From: Amia ocellicauda
Taxonomy: Eukaryota; Chordata; Actinopteri; Amiiformes; Amiidae
Direction of reading: 5' to 3'
Assembly: GCF_036373705.1 (NCBI RefSeq)
Contig: NC_089851.1
Coordinates: 54,693,940-54,757,939 of the forward strand
Length of the DNA: 64,000 bases
Below are positions 22,981 through 33,094 of the stretch, piece by piece. Each line of letters starts with the position of its first letter. The first letter of the stretch is position 1. The notes beneath the pieces were generated by a model. That model made no database searches and was not told the origin of the DNA. It worked only from the letters and a program-made list of their open reading frames with translations. Position numbers and translations under genes: made by a program.

Positions 22981-23481
22981 ATGGGAAATGTTCTGGACTG
23001 CTTCTGCAACTGGATCTGCCATCAACGCTCGGTGGATAGCCTGAGAGCTCTATTACACCATGTGCTTGACAAAAAAGTAGCCAATGCGAGCCTTTTCTCT
23101 ACAGATTTAACCGTAGATAATGACCAACTTTCAAACCTGGAAAATTTCATGGCCGCCGTAACAGAGACTGGGGGATACGAAAACTGGAGTGAGATGGTCG
23201 AGGGCGCCCAGAAGGATGTTAGTCCTTTTCATCATCATCTGTATGAATTTTTACTGATCATGTTTAACAAACCTTTGTTTACTTTTAAAATAGCCCATAT
23301 TGTTGTTTTATTTGTGTATGTAATCGATGTGTGTGATAAAAAAAAACATGTCGTTGTCGATATAGAACAAGTAACCAATCATCTGATTTATTTTTGTTTG
23401 GACCGTAGAAAAAATTGTTGTGTATGTTATACTTTTCTCAATTGTCTAAAAAGAGGTGTTTGTTCGCCTGAAATGGAATAA
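22981..23481 (+). CDS. Polinton left-end gene B, possible N-myristoylated protein
   Basis: The 166-residue frame starts MGNVLDCFCNWICHQR. MGN followed by clustered Cys resembles N-myristoylation plus palmitoylation signals of membrane-attached proteins. A helical-looking segment follows (DSLRALLHHVLDKKV), then NFMAAVTETGGYENW, then a hydrophobic stretch FTFKIAHIVVLFVYVI. The last third is Lys/Cys-rich and may be noncoding read-through. An AATAAA lies at 23476, at the frame's end. The start overlaps gene A in another frame by 59 bp. It has no stop or shift, unlike most genes of this element. Function unknown. Confidence 0.5.
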   Translation: MGNVLDCFCNWICHQRSVDSLRALLHHVLDKKVANASLFSTDLTVDNDQLSNLENFMAAVTETGGYENWSEMVEGAQKDVSPFHHHLYEFLLIMFNKPLFTFKIAHIVVLFVYVIDVCDKKKHVVVDIEQVTNHLIYFCLDRRKNCCVCYTFLNCLKRGVCSPEME

Positions 23482-23531
23482 AAAAAACATGTATAAAAAA
23501 CTTTGCTCATTGTGTCGTGTGATCTGACAGA

Positions 23532-24623
23532 ATGACTCTGCAAGCTCCCCAGATGAAGGATCTGTACTACAACCCGGCCAAGGCCGGTGGTTTGGCTGGT
23601 AAGAAAGGTTTTCAAAGAGGACTAACTGAAGCCGGGGTTAAGGCTAAGGATGAGGTTGTTTCAGAATGGCTAAGGGCACAAGACGCCTATACCCTACATA
23701 AACCGCTCAGAATTAACTTTAAAAGAAATCGCGTCTATGTGACTGACATAGACTCACAATGGCAGATGGATCTAGTCGATATGTCAAATTTATCAAAAGA
23801 TAACAATGGTCACAAATTTATGTTGATGTGCATCGATGTGTTATCGAAATACGCATGGATCCGAATTCTGCACAATAAAACAGGTAGTGTGGTGACAAGG
23901 GCCTTTGAGGATATATTGTCCCAGGGTCGGTGTCCTAAAAAACTGCAGACTGATAAAGGAAAAGAGTTTCTCAAAAGAGAATTTCAGAATCTGTTGAAGA
24001 GACACAATATACATCATTTCACCACCGGTAATGAGCTTAAGGCATCGGTTGTGGAGAGGTTTAACCGCACCATAAAGACAATAATGTGGAGATATTTTAC
24101 AGCTGTCAACACGTTCAAGTATGTTGATAAAGTTCAGGATTTTATCGAAGTTTACAACCGAGGATATCACACCAGTATTAAAATGAAGCCTATAGATGTT
24201 AACAAGAGTAATTCTTTTAAGGTATATAAAAATGTATACGGTCCCTTTTTTAAGACAGAAAAAACTACTTATAAGTTCAATGTCGGGGATGTGGTGAGAG
24301 TTTCAAAGCTGCGCAACCCTTTTGCCAAAGGTTATAAACAAACATTTACTGATGAATATTTTACAGTTACCGAACAGTTGGCTAGAGACCCCCCCGTGTA
24401 CCGGTTAAAAGACTATGACGGGGAGGAAATAGAAGGGACGTTTTAAGCTGCCAAGTTACAAAAAATTATTGTGGGTAAAGATAGAGTATTCAGAGTTGAA
24501 AAGATTATAGCGGAAAAAAACCAAAACCGGAAAAAATATGTGTTAGTGCAATGGAGAGGTTGGCCTGAAAAGTTCAATAGTTGAGTCCCGGAGCAACAGG
24601 TTTGTGTTATTCAAGCCTTATAA
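23532..24623 (+). pseudogene. Polinton integrase with chromodomain, two in-frame stops
   Basis: The first 304 residues form a retroviral-type integrase: first Asp in QMDLVDM, second in LQTDKGKEF, and Glu in VVERFNRTIK. After them comes a small beta-type DNA-binding region (KFNVGDVVRVSK). A TAA at 24444-24446 ends this frame. In the same frame translation would continue through a chromodomain (FRVEKII, YVLVQWRGWPEKFNS) interrupted by TGA at 24582-24584, where family members have Trp, to a final TAA at 24621-24623. It would insert the linear element DNA into the host genome. The catalytic core is intact but the chromodomain is detached. Confidence 0.92.
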
Positions 24624-24670
24624 CAAGATGTCCGCGGGTGTGGTGGGGGGCATTACTTTAGTTTCTCAAG

Positions 24671-25474
24671 ATGGAATTAGGTGGCTTCTACGTGACTCTA
24701 CCCAGTAACTCCTCTCTCGATATATATCCTAAAAATGAAATATCCAGTTACACAGTGCAATTTGGAAAATCTATAGATCTAAGGGGTTCGTGGGAAGTGG
24801 GTTTGGCGGAAATACAGTATCCTTACACTTGGTCTATTTTACAAGATAAAGATGCCAACTTCTCAGTTTTTGATCATGTTAAAAAGAGTCAATGGTCATT
24901 CACGATCGAAGGGGGTTATTACGACAGCGTGGATAAAATATTAGATGAGATGAATAAGCAGTTCTCAGACGGGAACCCCTGCCTCAAGTTATATTACAAT
25001 CCTATTAAAAACCGAGTGTACATTGTGTCAAAACCTGGCCTTAGTATTCAAACCAGCGGGGCCCTGGGACGTATAATAGGCTTCTATACTGACACGGAGA
25101 ACTCATTCTCAGACGTGGTGGCCCCCTTCCCGGCCGATATCAGAGGTGGTTTTTACACTCTTTACATCTATACGGACATCATTGCCCACCAGAGGGTTGG
25201 TGATAGTTATGTGCCTCTTTTGAGAAATGTACTTATTAAAGGTAAAAGCAATGACATGATCACAATTACTTATGACAAGCCGCACTACATACCAGTCTCA
25301 AAGACACACTTTGACAACATCACGATCAAAGTAAAATCAGATCAGAATATCAACGTACCATTCCGTTTCGGTAAAATTATAGTTAAACTACATTTTCGAG
25401 GGGTTATGTCGATCCTCTGGCCTATGTTGATTATTACAAAATGCAAGCCGGGAATGGCTTGCCCGGGTTTGTAG
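24671..25474 (+). CDS. Penton-like minor capsid protein of the Polinton
   Basis: The frame starts MELGGFYVTLPSNSS, with SYTVQFGKSIDLRGSWEVGL and a C-terminal PFRFGKIIVKLHFRG, a pattern I know from the single-jelly-roll minor capsid (penton) proteins of Polintons. It lies just upstream of a small basic protein and the major capsid protein, which is the usual order. The core of about 245 residues reads without interruption. The last 20 or so residues after LHFRG run into the next gene in the wrong frame, so the normal C terminus is probably altered by a small shift near 25405. Penton assignment is from context and motif memory, not from structure. Confidence 0.75.
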   Translation: MELGGFYVTLPSNSSLDIYPKNEISSYTVQFGKSIDLRGSWEVGLAEIQYPYTWSILQDKDANFSVFDHVKKSQWSFTIEGGYYDSVDKILDEMNKQFSDGNPCLKLYYNPIKNRVYIVSKPGLSIQTSGALGRIIGFYTDTENSFSDVVAPFPADIRGGFYTLYIYTDIIAHQRVGDSYVPLLRNVLIKGKSNDMITITYDKPHYIPVSKTHFDNITIKVKSDQNINVPFRFGKIIVKLHFRGVMSILWPMLIITKCKPGMACPGL

Positions 25475-25854
25475 GATCCTCCACTATGTATGGGGCCGGG
25501 CTAGGTGGACTCTTTCGTGGTCTTTTTAGAATGGCCGTACCCCTGCTCAAGAGAGGCTTTGCTATAGCCAGACCCCACTTGAAATCAGCGGCTAAAAACA
25601 TTGTTAGTGATGTGTTCGCCAATGTTATGAACCGCTCAGCTAGCCATGAGCATCAGGAGGGTTCGGGACTCATGGTGATGTCGAGGGGCGGGGGTAAAAG
25701 AAGAAGCAGCAGACACCCACCAGGGCAGCGAAGACCCCCAGCTAACAAAAAAACGAAGACTCGCTCATTCTCCAACACACCACAGAATCCCTCGGAGAAG
25801 GAAGCAACAGAAGAGAAAACCTGCAAAAAGAAAGTCTCAAAGAAAGCCCAATAG
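25441..25854 (+). CDS. Small Gly-rich and basic virion protein, adenovirus pVI/pX-like
   Basis: This 137-residue frame has an N-terminal hydrophobic Gly-rich segment (YGAGLGGLFRGLFRMAVPLL), an amphipathic middle (IARPHLKSAAKNIVSDVF) and a Lys/Arg-rich tail. Such small proteins sit between penton and major capsid genes in Polintons and adintoviruses and have been likened to adenovirus minor or core proteins. The reading frame is open upstream to about 25410 with DPLAYVDYYK but no in-frame Met there, so the native start was probably lost and Met 25441 is only the first available start. Confidence 0.6.
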   Translation: MQAGNGLPGFVGSSTMYGAGLGGLFRGLFRMAVPLLKRGFAIARPHLKSAAKNIVSDVFANVMNRSASHEHQEGSGLMVMSRGGGKRRSSRHPPGQRRPPANKKTKTRSFSNTPQNPSEKEATEEKTCKKKVSKKAQ

Positions 25855-25878
25855 ATCTTCAGGTTACATCTTTTAAAC

Positions 25879-27087
25879 ATGTCTTTTTTCCATAGCCTAT
25901 CGGAAGAATGCATTAAATCAGAACTGGACCTGTTTACAGTCCCGTACACCCAAACGAGTATAGATAAAAGCATCTATGTAGAGATACTACCTCTTTCCGC
26001 AATTTCAGAAACGGCCCCTCTGGAGTTTTTCATAGCGGGAAATGGGGAAGATTATATTGATTTGAACAACACTGTCATTTTAATCAACTGCAGAGTGGAT
26101 GAGGAGGATGGGGATGCAACAGTGAAGGCAGCCAACGTTGGTGTCATCAATTACCCTATGGCCACCATGTTTTCGCAAGTGGACGTGACCCTGGGTGATC
26201 GACTCATTAGTCAAAGCAGCAATACCTACCCCTATAGAGCCATGATGGAGTGTATCCTTAATTATAGTGAGGAGACTCTAAGCAAGCAGTTCAGTCCTGG
26301 CCTGTTCTTCAAAGACACCCCAGAAGCTATGGACGACAGGGATACAGATGGACTCAATGAGGGCTTGCAAAAAAGAGCAGCCTTTTCAGACGAAGGCCGG
26401 ACCTTTGAGCTAATAGGGCATATTCATGTGGACATATTTTTTCAATAAAAACTCATGCTCAACAGGGTAGACATTAAAATTAAAATGATCCCGAGCAAAA
26501 ATGCTTTCTGTCTGATGACTCCCGATACTGAAAAATATAAACTGAATATATTATCGACCTCATTGTTTGTGAAAAGTGTCCGTATCCCCAGCGGTTAAAC
26601 TAGGACACGCCCAGGCATTAATGACGGCAAACGCCAAGTACCCGAAAGAAAGAGTCTATATGAAAGTCCACAGTATCCCCGCGGGGACACGTGTGATGAA
26701 CCAAGAAAATCTTTTTCTAGGGCAGCTCCCAAAACAGGTTATTATAGGTCTAGTGGATAATGATGCCTTTACCAGGGTATACAACAAGAACCCCTTTAAC
26801 TTTAAACATTAAACGCAGAATTTATAGCATTGTACGTTGACGGAGTGCAGGTGCCGTCCAAGCCTTTTCAACCGGACTTTGAAAACAGCAATGCTGTTCG
26901 GGAATATTACAGTCTAGTATTGGCTGCGGGTCGTCATCTCAAGGATCAACCTCTGATGATCAATCGCCAGGAATACTGCAGCGGCTACACGCTGTACAGA
27001 TTCAACCTGACCCCCGACGAAGAGTGTGGACAACATTTTTCACTGGTGAAAACGGGTAACATGCGTCTGGAGATGCGTTTTAAATAG
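25879..27087 (+). pseudogene. Polinton major capsid protein (double jelly roll), broken
   Basis: Homologous to the C. elegans F54H12.2-type Polinton major capsid protein. The intact N-terminal frame starts MSFFHSLSEECIKSELDLFT, with ETAPLEFFIAGNGEDYIDL and LGDRLISQSSNTYPYRA. An in-frame TAA lies at 26446-26448. A frameshift lies near 26570-26578, and another near 26812 after NPFNFKH. The final frame carries VDGVQVPSKPFQPDF and YCSGYTLYRFNL to its normal TAG. Total spread matches a protein of roughly 400 residues. It would form the pseudo-hexameric capsomers. Not functional as read. Confidence 0.9.
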
Positions 27088-27184
27088 CCTCTACCCCGCA
27101 CTGTAAATATGATCGTGTACGCTGTGTTTCACAACATTATTGAGGTGAATCAGAGAAGAAACATTCTGTATGATTATTATTAAA

Positions 27185-27679
27185 ATGAATACCATAGAGC
27201 TCAACACCATCATGACGGCTACCTCATGTACCCGCAAACGGTTTCAAGGGGTCTATGCCTGTGACCAGCTGCCTAAATTTAAGATCAAGAATTTACCAGC
27301 GATGTACATAATCAATACTCACCCTAAAAATATGCCTGGAGAACACTGGTTCACTATTTATCTAAGGGAGGATCAACGTGGTGAATTTTTTTGATTCCTA
27401 CGGTCACCCCCCAGATTTCAGACCTTTCCCCCGGAGTATCCATAACTTTTTGCTCAACAACTGTCAAGAAACCCTTTAAAACGGGCGTCAAGTACAGAGT
27501 CTACAGACCACCACTTGTGCCAACATTGTGCATTTTTCTTATATCATAGAGCTAAAGGTCGAACATATCCAGACATTATGACTCTGTACAGCGATGATTT
27601 AGAACAGAATGATGAAAAAGTGACAGTTTGTCAGGACAATGTATACGGACCCTTATATACCTGTAACGTATGGTGCTAA
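27185..27679 (+). pseudogene. Adenain-type cysteine protease, frameshifted
   Basis: Related to adenovirus maturation protease and the Ulp1 fold. The first frame has FQGVYACDQLP and the catalytic His in PGEHWFTIYL. A T-run near 27386-27392 shifts the frame just before FDSYG, which carries the acidic residue. Further on, the Cys region (TTTC near 27512-27522) is followed at once by another shift, with HCAFFLYHRAKG in the next frame. A final TAA lies at 27677-27679. It would process capsid precursors. The triad residues are still visible but lie in different frames. Confidence 0.85.
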
Positions 27680-28009
27680 CAACCCTTGTATACAGACTGG
27701 CTGCTCTTGTGAGGATTTTAAAAGATGTCACATATGTTAAGGAGAAAAACAGGAATCAGTCTTTGAAGCAAATCATTTATTTAACACACTTATTATAGAA
27801 GACACGGGGCATGTTATAAAGAACACATCTGTACAACATTCGAAAAATAAAACATAAAATAAATAATTACAATCGGTTGTCGGTCTTCATTCACTGTTTT
27901 ACAAACAATAATAACAGGCTATTAATAAGCAAACCAACGTGTACTAGATCCTGAGATCCTTCGCTTAACACTGGGTAAGTAATGAGCAGTTGGGGTTTTA
28001 GCTTCCCAT
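27680..28009. promoter_or_regulatory. Convergent 3' region with polyA signals for both strands
   Basis: AATAAA on the plus strand at 27846-27851 could end the capsid/protease transcripts. TTTATT at 27776-27781 gives AATAAA on the minus strand for the rightward gene set. No coding signal occurs between. The arrangement divides the element into two opposing transcription units. Confidence 0.5.
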
Positions 28010-28706
28010 TCAGCCTCCCCCCTCTTTACACATGTGTATTTTTTGGCGTGTCTCCTGGTTAGGCACTGTTGATTGTGGGATGTTCAGACAGGCCATCGCA
28101 TGTAGGAAAGAATTCCAGCCTACAGGTCTGCAGCTAGCAGGGATCTTATTAGTGCTAGTGACACTCTTCAACAGATCAAACATATGTGATCCTTTGATCA
28201 ATTGTCCTTTAAAAACAAATTCACCCTGTTCATTCCAAGCCGTTACACGTGGTTTCTGAACCATTTTGTGCAGGATATATTCAGCATTTCTTTTGCTTCT
28301 GGAAGGCATGTTTCTCAAAACATCAGTTACAACATCGACCTCTGGCGAGGAGGAAAAACCCTCAACAGGCTCGGTATCCGCTATCACAGAGGGCTGAGCA
28401 TCAAAACCCTTATCAGCCACAGTCCCCTCATCCGCAATCCCGTTTTCTCGAGAGGCCATGTTTAAAGTTAAAGTGTTGTAATCTTTTTCCCCCTGCCGAA
28501 CCAGATACTGTATATTGTTGTATTGTGGCACTATACAATTGGGGTTTGGAATGCTGATTTAAATCAACCCTGGTTAATATAGCTTTCATTTCAGAGTCCA
28601 AGTTATTCTCGACAGTTTGTTGGAGGGTTTCTGGACCGGCAACATTTTTTTTCAGTTTTTCAAGCTGATCCTGAGGGACCAAAAACATTTTCCGAGCATG
28701 TTCCAT
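28010..28706 (-). pseudogene. Conserved Polinton minus-strand protein, frameshifted
   Basis: Two overlapping frames (28706-28428 and 28531-28010) are halves of one gene with a shift near 28480-28530. The first half has MFLVPQDQLEKLKK and LDSEMKAILTR. The second has MPSRSKRNAEYILHKM, NEQGEFVFKGQLIKGSHMF and IPQSTVPNQETRQKI. I recognise this two-part protein from vertebrate Polintons and fish transcripts, but its role is unclear to me. A virion component is plausible from its place beside the ATPase and core genes. Confidence 0.7.
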
Positions 28707-28708
28707 TA

Positions 28709-29044
28709 CTAAACCGAGCTCGAAGCCAGAAGACTGGCAAGGAAAGGCACAGCTATGCTCAAGAGTGGTTCAATAAAACCCCCGGTTTGATTAATCTTCT
28801 TTCTTTTTCTTTTAATAGAATACTTCTTATTAGCGATGATCTTGATAACAGCTTTTTGTTTTTTGAGTTTAGAATGTTGAGAAGGGGTTAGGGGGATGTT
28901 TCCACGCAAGATGTTTAAAGCTATTTCGCACAGGGACTCTATCAAATCCGAAGGGGCCGCGGCCAGCACAGCTTTCCTCTGGCACGGGTTCCCCTCAAAT
29001 AACATCTGCAAAAGTGGTAGATTTCTTTTAATCCGAACAGACAT
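28709..29044 (-). CDS. Conserved small basic Polinton protein
   Basis: 111 residues, starting MSVRIKRNLPLLQMLFEGNP. It has an N-terminal helical part (SDLIESLCEIALNILRGN), a central Lys/Arg-rich segment (KKYSIKRKRKKI) and a C-terminal Gly-Gly then hydrophobic tail (GGFIEPLLSIAVPFLASLLA). This layout recurs in animal Polintons next to the ATPase gene. DNA or membrane binding in the particle is a guess. The frame is intact and abuts both neighbours (3 bp from the upstream gene of the pair). Confidence 0.7.
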   Translation of the reverse strand: MSVRIKRNLPLLQMLFEGNPCQRKAVLAAAPSDLIESLCEIALNILRGNIPLTPSQHSKLKKQKAVIKIIANKKYSIKRKRKKINQTGGFIEPLLSIAVPFLASLLASSSV

Positions 29045-29050
29045 GCTTAT

Positions 29051-29719
29051 TTATTTCCTTTTCTTTAGCACATACACAGCCGGCCAATCTGGAGGGCACA
29101 AACCTGTTCCGAGACGAAAGTCTTCCGGGGTTTGTGCTTTAAAATCGGCGAGCAAGTACCCGTAGGGTTTTTTGGTAGCGTCCTCAAAAGCCTCCAAAAA
29201 GAACTTTGTCTGTTTGGGGTACATTTGACGAGCCAAGACGGTAACCTGTAGTTTATCTCTGGGATTTAAAAAAATAATTATATAATTAGTGTTTAAATTA
29301 ATAGTGCGACTTTTTTTACCTTGCAAAAATAAATTTTGAACTAAATAAATAATGCTTAAATTCCGATGATGAGTGTACTTTGTGAAGGCATTTTCCACCT
29401 CGCTATTGTCACTGGCCAGTTCCATCAGGTCATCAAGGACCACTAGATTAGTTAGACTTTTTGACAACTCATCATCACACAGCGAGTCGGGGACTCCCTG
29501 TACAAATTTCAGATTTTTTATTTTCGCCGCCAAAGCATCGTAGAGCGGCTGCCAGCAAGAGTAGCACCACACTATGTTGTCGAGATTTTGGGACACGGTC
29601 GCTTCCACATTTTCTATGAAATTCTTTATAAGATAGCTCTGACCCGAGTTGGAGGGACCGGCTATAATACATGAAAAAGGATGTTGAAGTCTGTTATCAA
29701 AACTACCGCTAATATTCAT
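29051..29719 (-). CDS. Packaging ATPase (FtsK/HerA type), Walker A Lys replaced
   Basis: 222 residues. The Walker A region reads IIAGPSNSGQSYL, where the family has Lys in place of Gln; one base change (AAG to CAG) explains it. Walker B is NLVVLDDLMEL. The C-terminal part has YLVQNLFLQGKKSRTINLN and NPRDKLQVTVLARQMYP, typical of Polinton/adintovirus packaging ATPases. It would pump DNA into the capsid. Length is normal and the frame is open, but loss of the P-loop Lys should abolish nucleotide hydrolysis, so I consider it inactive. Confidence 0.9.
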   Translation of the reverse strand: MNISGSFDNRLQHPFSCIIAGPSNSGQSYLIKNFIENVEATVSQNLDNIVWCYSCWQPLYDALAAKIKNLKFVQGVPDSLCDDELSKSLTNLVVLDDLMELASDNSEVENAFTKYTHHRNLSIIYLVQNLFLQGKKSRTINLNTNYIIIFLNPRDKLQVTVLARQMYPKQTKFFLEAFEDATKKPYGYLLADFKAQTPEDFRLGTGLCPPDWPAVYVLKKRK

Positions 29720-29828
29720 AAGGTAGAGTGTTATAGTCGGGCATCAACACTCTTTTATTGTACACCACCCTGAACCGTTTGTTTAGTGATCTATTTTCCA
29801 ACATGTAACCCTTTTAATTCAGATAGAT

Positions 29829-32800
29829 TCAGTTTCTGGAAGTAATAATCTCACGAGAAGGCGCGTCTTTTTCAGTTACAAAACTGTGGACCAGGGTCAT
29901 CATAATGATTTTGTTGTTACAATGGTTCAGAGTGATCCCCTTAACTTTCATACATGTCTTACCAGCAGCTGTTCTGTATGCGTAAGTCTTTGGAACCCTG
30001 AAACAAACTCCACTATGTGGTCCTGAGGATCTAGCTCGCTCGTTAACTCCCCAAAGTAGTCCCCGAGGGGCGGGACCCAATCCCCCGGCCTGGTGACAAA
30101 GATCACAGAGTCAGTATCGTGATAGAGCGTGCACTCCTGTAGTTGGTCCATTAAGTTGTACAGTTCAAGCTGGGCGTAAGCCGTGGAAAAAATTGCAATA
30201 AACACATTAACGTTACCCTGGCGGGTGGGGAAATCTTTCGGGGTCCGCCATTGCACCTGGGCCACTCGGTCATTTATGAATTAGAAAGTGGGATACATCG
30301 TGTTCTTTGGAAAACATGAATTCTATAAACTGTTCGGGGTTTTTAATCAAGGTTGTATTTAGACGATTGTTTCCACACATGTTCTACACAGAGGTAACAT
30401 CAATTTTCCCGAGCACCTGTAAGGCAACACGGGCAAGAATAGACCTCGGGGCGGGTATACGGTGAATTTGATCAAGCCAAAGTAATGACTGATGTCGAGA
30501 AAGTCGCGATAAATAATGTTTGGATGTCCCAAGGGATACATTTTAGTTTTGTTGACAAATGGGTACAAGCTAGTGAAGTCATAGTAATCTACTCTCTCCC
30601 CTGACTTTACCTCATAATGTAAACAGATGGCGTTGGTCCAACCCCCAAATAATGCCTCCCGGGGTTGGAGACGTTCTGGAAAGTCAAAGGTTTCCATGAA
30701 GACCCGCACCCCCTCATCCTGCTGCTTCAGGGTGGTCCACTAGTGTTCCCAAATCACCACCACGTTCAAACCATAGGTGTTTTTTTAATGTTTAAATTCG
30801 TTGCTGAAAATTATAGTGCACATCACCACAGAGTTTTTGAGTTACAGGATTAAAGGTGTTTGGATCAAAACATTGCGGACACCCGTGGAAAATACAACCG
30901 GCAAACTCGTAAGCGGTACGCACCCCAGCCACCTGGGGTAGTGGTAGGGACCCATTTTGACTTCCCCGCGGTTTAAAGCGTGACTGATCATGATGTCATC
31001 CCGGGTAGTCAGGTATTCCAACCACTGTGACAGAACCAACCTTTCTTCTGAGACGCGAAACCCAGAGCTTTAGGCAAAGCACTCAATTTCATGGGTAGGA
31101 AATTCAGCGAATCTATGTACCTTTGGTTGAAAGTTTCATCGGTGAAACACATTATCTTGCTCCCCTGAGCAATAATTTTAGGGGTCACCACGTTCTCCAC
31201 CAGATACTTCATCAAAACGTAAGAATCATAACCCTTAGCATTGTGTGCAATAAACGTGTAATTGAGGTATTTCAGACTACGGTATTTTATAAAGAAAGCA
31301 CTGACACAATCCTCACCGCTGGCCGACCACTCGCGATCCATCATGTCTATACAGTGTATATAATTAGCCACATGGATCCCTTTTTCCTGGCAACATTCAA
31401 AATCAAAAAAGACATACAGTTTATGCAGTGGCTCCTTTTTAACAGACTGAATAAAACATTGGTGTTCGGCCTCTAGGGTCAGGTCGGCCTTACACAGCCG
31501 ACACCGCTGTTTCGAACATTTGTGGGTCTTGCCCTTATGAAACCGGTATTGGAAACGACATTTGGGGCAATATTTTGTTTGATCACAGGCGCTCAGTTCA
31601 ACACCCTCGCTGTTAACCCTCGGCACCTTATGCTCAGAAAAACAGAACGCTGAGAGACAGATCCATAAACAATCTTTACAGCGGATGGTGGGGGACAACC
31701 CCTTACGACACTGGGGGCTGAAACAAACATTGCAGTAACCGGCGCATCGGTGTTTAAGCTTATCGTTGAATGCCGCATAACAGAAGGGGCAAACGTACGA
31801 ACAACCCAAAAAAGCCGTCAAACTCTTTATTCCAATGTAATGACTATCATTAAGGAAGAGAAACAGCGTCTGTTCGTGGGGGTCAGAATGCATCTGAAAT
31901 TTCACAAACACGTCATTTATCACACACACCACAATTTTTAAAGACAATTTCTCCTCAAACTTGAAGATGTCTGAAAAGGCAACAGATTTTGTTGTCCCCA
32001 TCGGAGTTCACCACTAACTGTCTGATCTTAATCCGGATTATGTCATTCTTCAAACATTTTGACAACTGTCTTCTACAAGCCCCTCCCTCACGGTCACGCA
32101 CCACATTTAGAACCAGGGTCAAACTTTCATCGGCTAAGATGGATGCGTTACTCTGTAACAAGGCATTACAGACAGGTTGCTAAACAAATCATCACCCCTC
32201 AGTTCTAACAGGACAACATCTCGAGGTCTAACCCTATCAGCCACCCGCTCAATCATGCTTTGCAAGGCATCGTGTATGTTGACGAATATTTCAGCATAAT
32301 TATCACAATTGAAAAGTTCTGCAAAATTAAAATGCTGCATAATTTCAAAATTGTTATAGGCCGGTCTATCTATAATCACTGGATCAACGAACCTCTTAGG
32401 ATTGTCCACAGTTTGCCCAAAACCCTCACTACCCTTGTTCTCACCGAGTCTGCCCCCTACCACTTTATCAGTATCACAACCCTCCACATCACCCCAACAA
32501 CCCGCAAAGCCACCATTTTGACGAGTCTCATTTAAGGTCTGTAAAAGACCTTCAAAGATATCAAACCGGTTAATGTCAAGATCCTGCTCTATAGCACCGG
32601 CTGCTTCAGCAGAACCCCGGTGTTCTAATGGGCACAATTAATTTGTAACAGGGACAGAATTTGGACAGGGTATCACATTCAAAGCATCAACCATTTCTAG
32701 TAAATCAGGATGTATTGGGGGCCGGGGCTCTATAGGAGACATTGGCAGGGGTAGGATATTTATATCATTAACAATTTGCAACAGGTCGGGATTCAGCGGC

Positions 32801-33015
32801 AATTCGACCAAATCAGGAGGGAACAGGGTGTTTAACTCTATCGGGGGTAAGGGTCTGTTATTTAAATCATTTACCATTTGCAATAGTTCCGGGTTTATTG
32901 GATGGCTGGCTGAGTTCTCGACATGAACGGGTCCATTCTCTCTGGATGGTCTTTTTGGGGACTGAACTCGGTCATAATCATTCGGATTGTGAACTCTTTT
33001 ACCATGTCCAGACAT
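29829..33015 (-). pseudogene. polB: Protein-primed DNA polymerase B, broken, motif B deleted
   Basis: The gene reads from MSGHGKRVHNPNDYDR at 33015. A disordered N-terminal part with three related peptides (for example NPELLQMVNDLN) ends at an in-frame TAA at 32638-32640 and continues in frame to 32134. A shifted frame (32161-31955) follows, then 32001-31009 with Cys-rich zinc-like pairs, exonuclease motif I (FFDFEC) and motif II (AHNAKGYDSYVL). Region 31008-30710 is rubble. Palm motif A (DFTSLYP) lies at about 30557-30590 and motif C (HDTDSV) at about 30105-30128. Between them, near 30350, the conserved motif B region is missing. The C-terminal KTYAY region lies in yet another frame. It would replicate the element DNA; this copy is dead. 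Confidence 0.92.
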
Positions 33016-33094
33016 TTTTGTTTATTCATTCATTTATTTATTTTACACAACACCACATCCCACACTTTCGAGTCGTTTTACCGCTAATAAAATA

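Noticed and set aside
22981-23481. Possible Bcl-2-type protein, since NFMAAVTETGGYENW recalls a BH2 motif
   Set aside because: Only one weak motif fits, and no BH1 or BH3 was seen. Vertebrate adintoviruses can carry Bcl-2-like genes, so a structure-based search is worthwhile, but I do not claim it.
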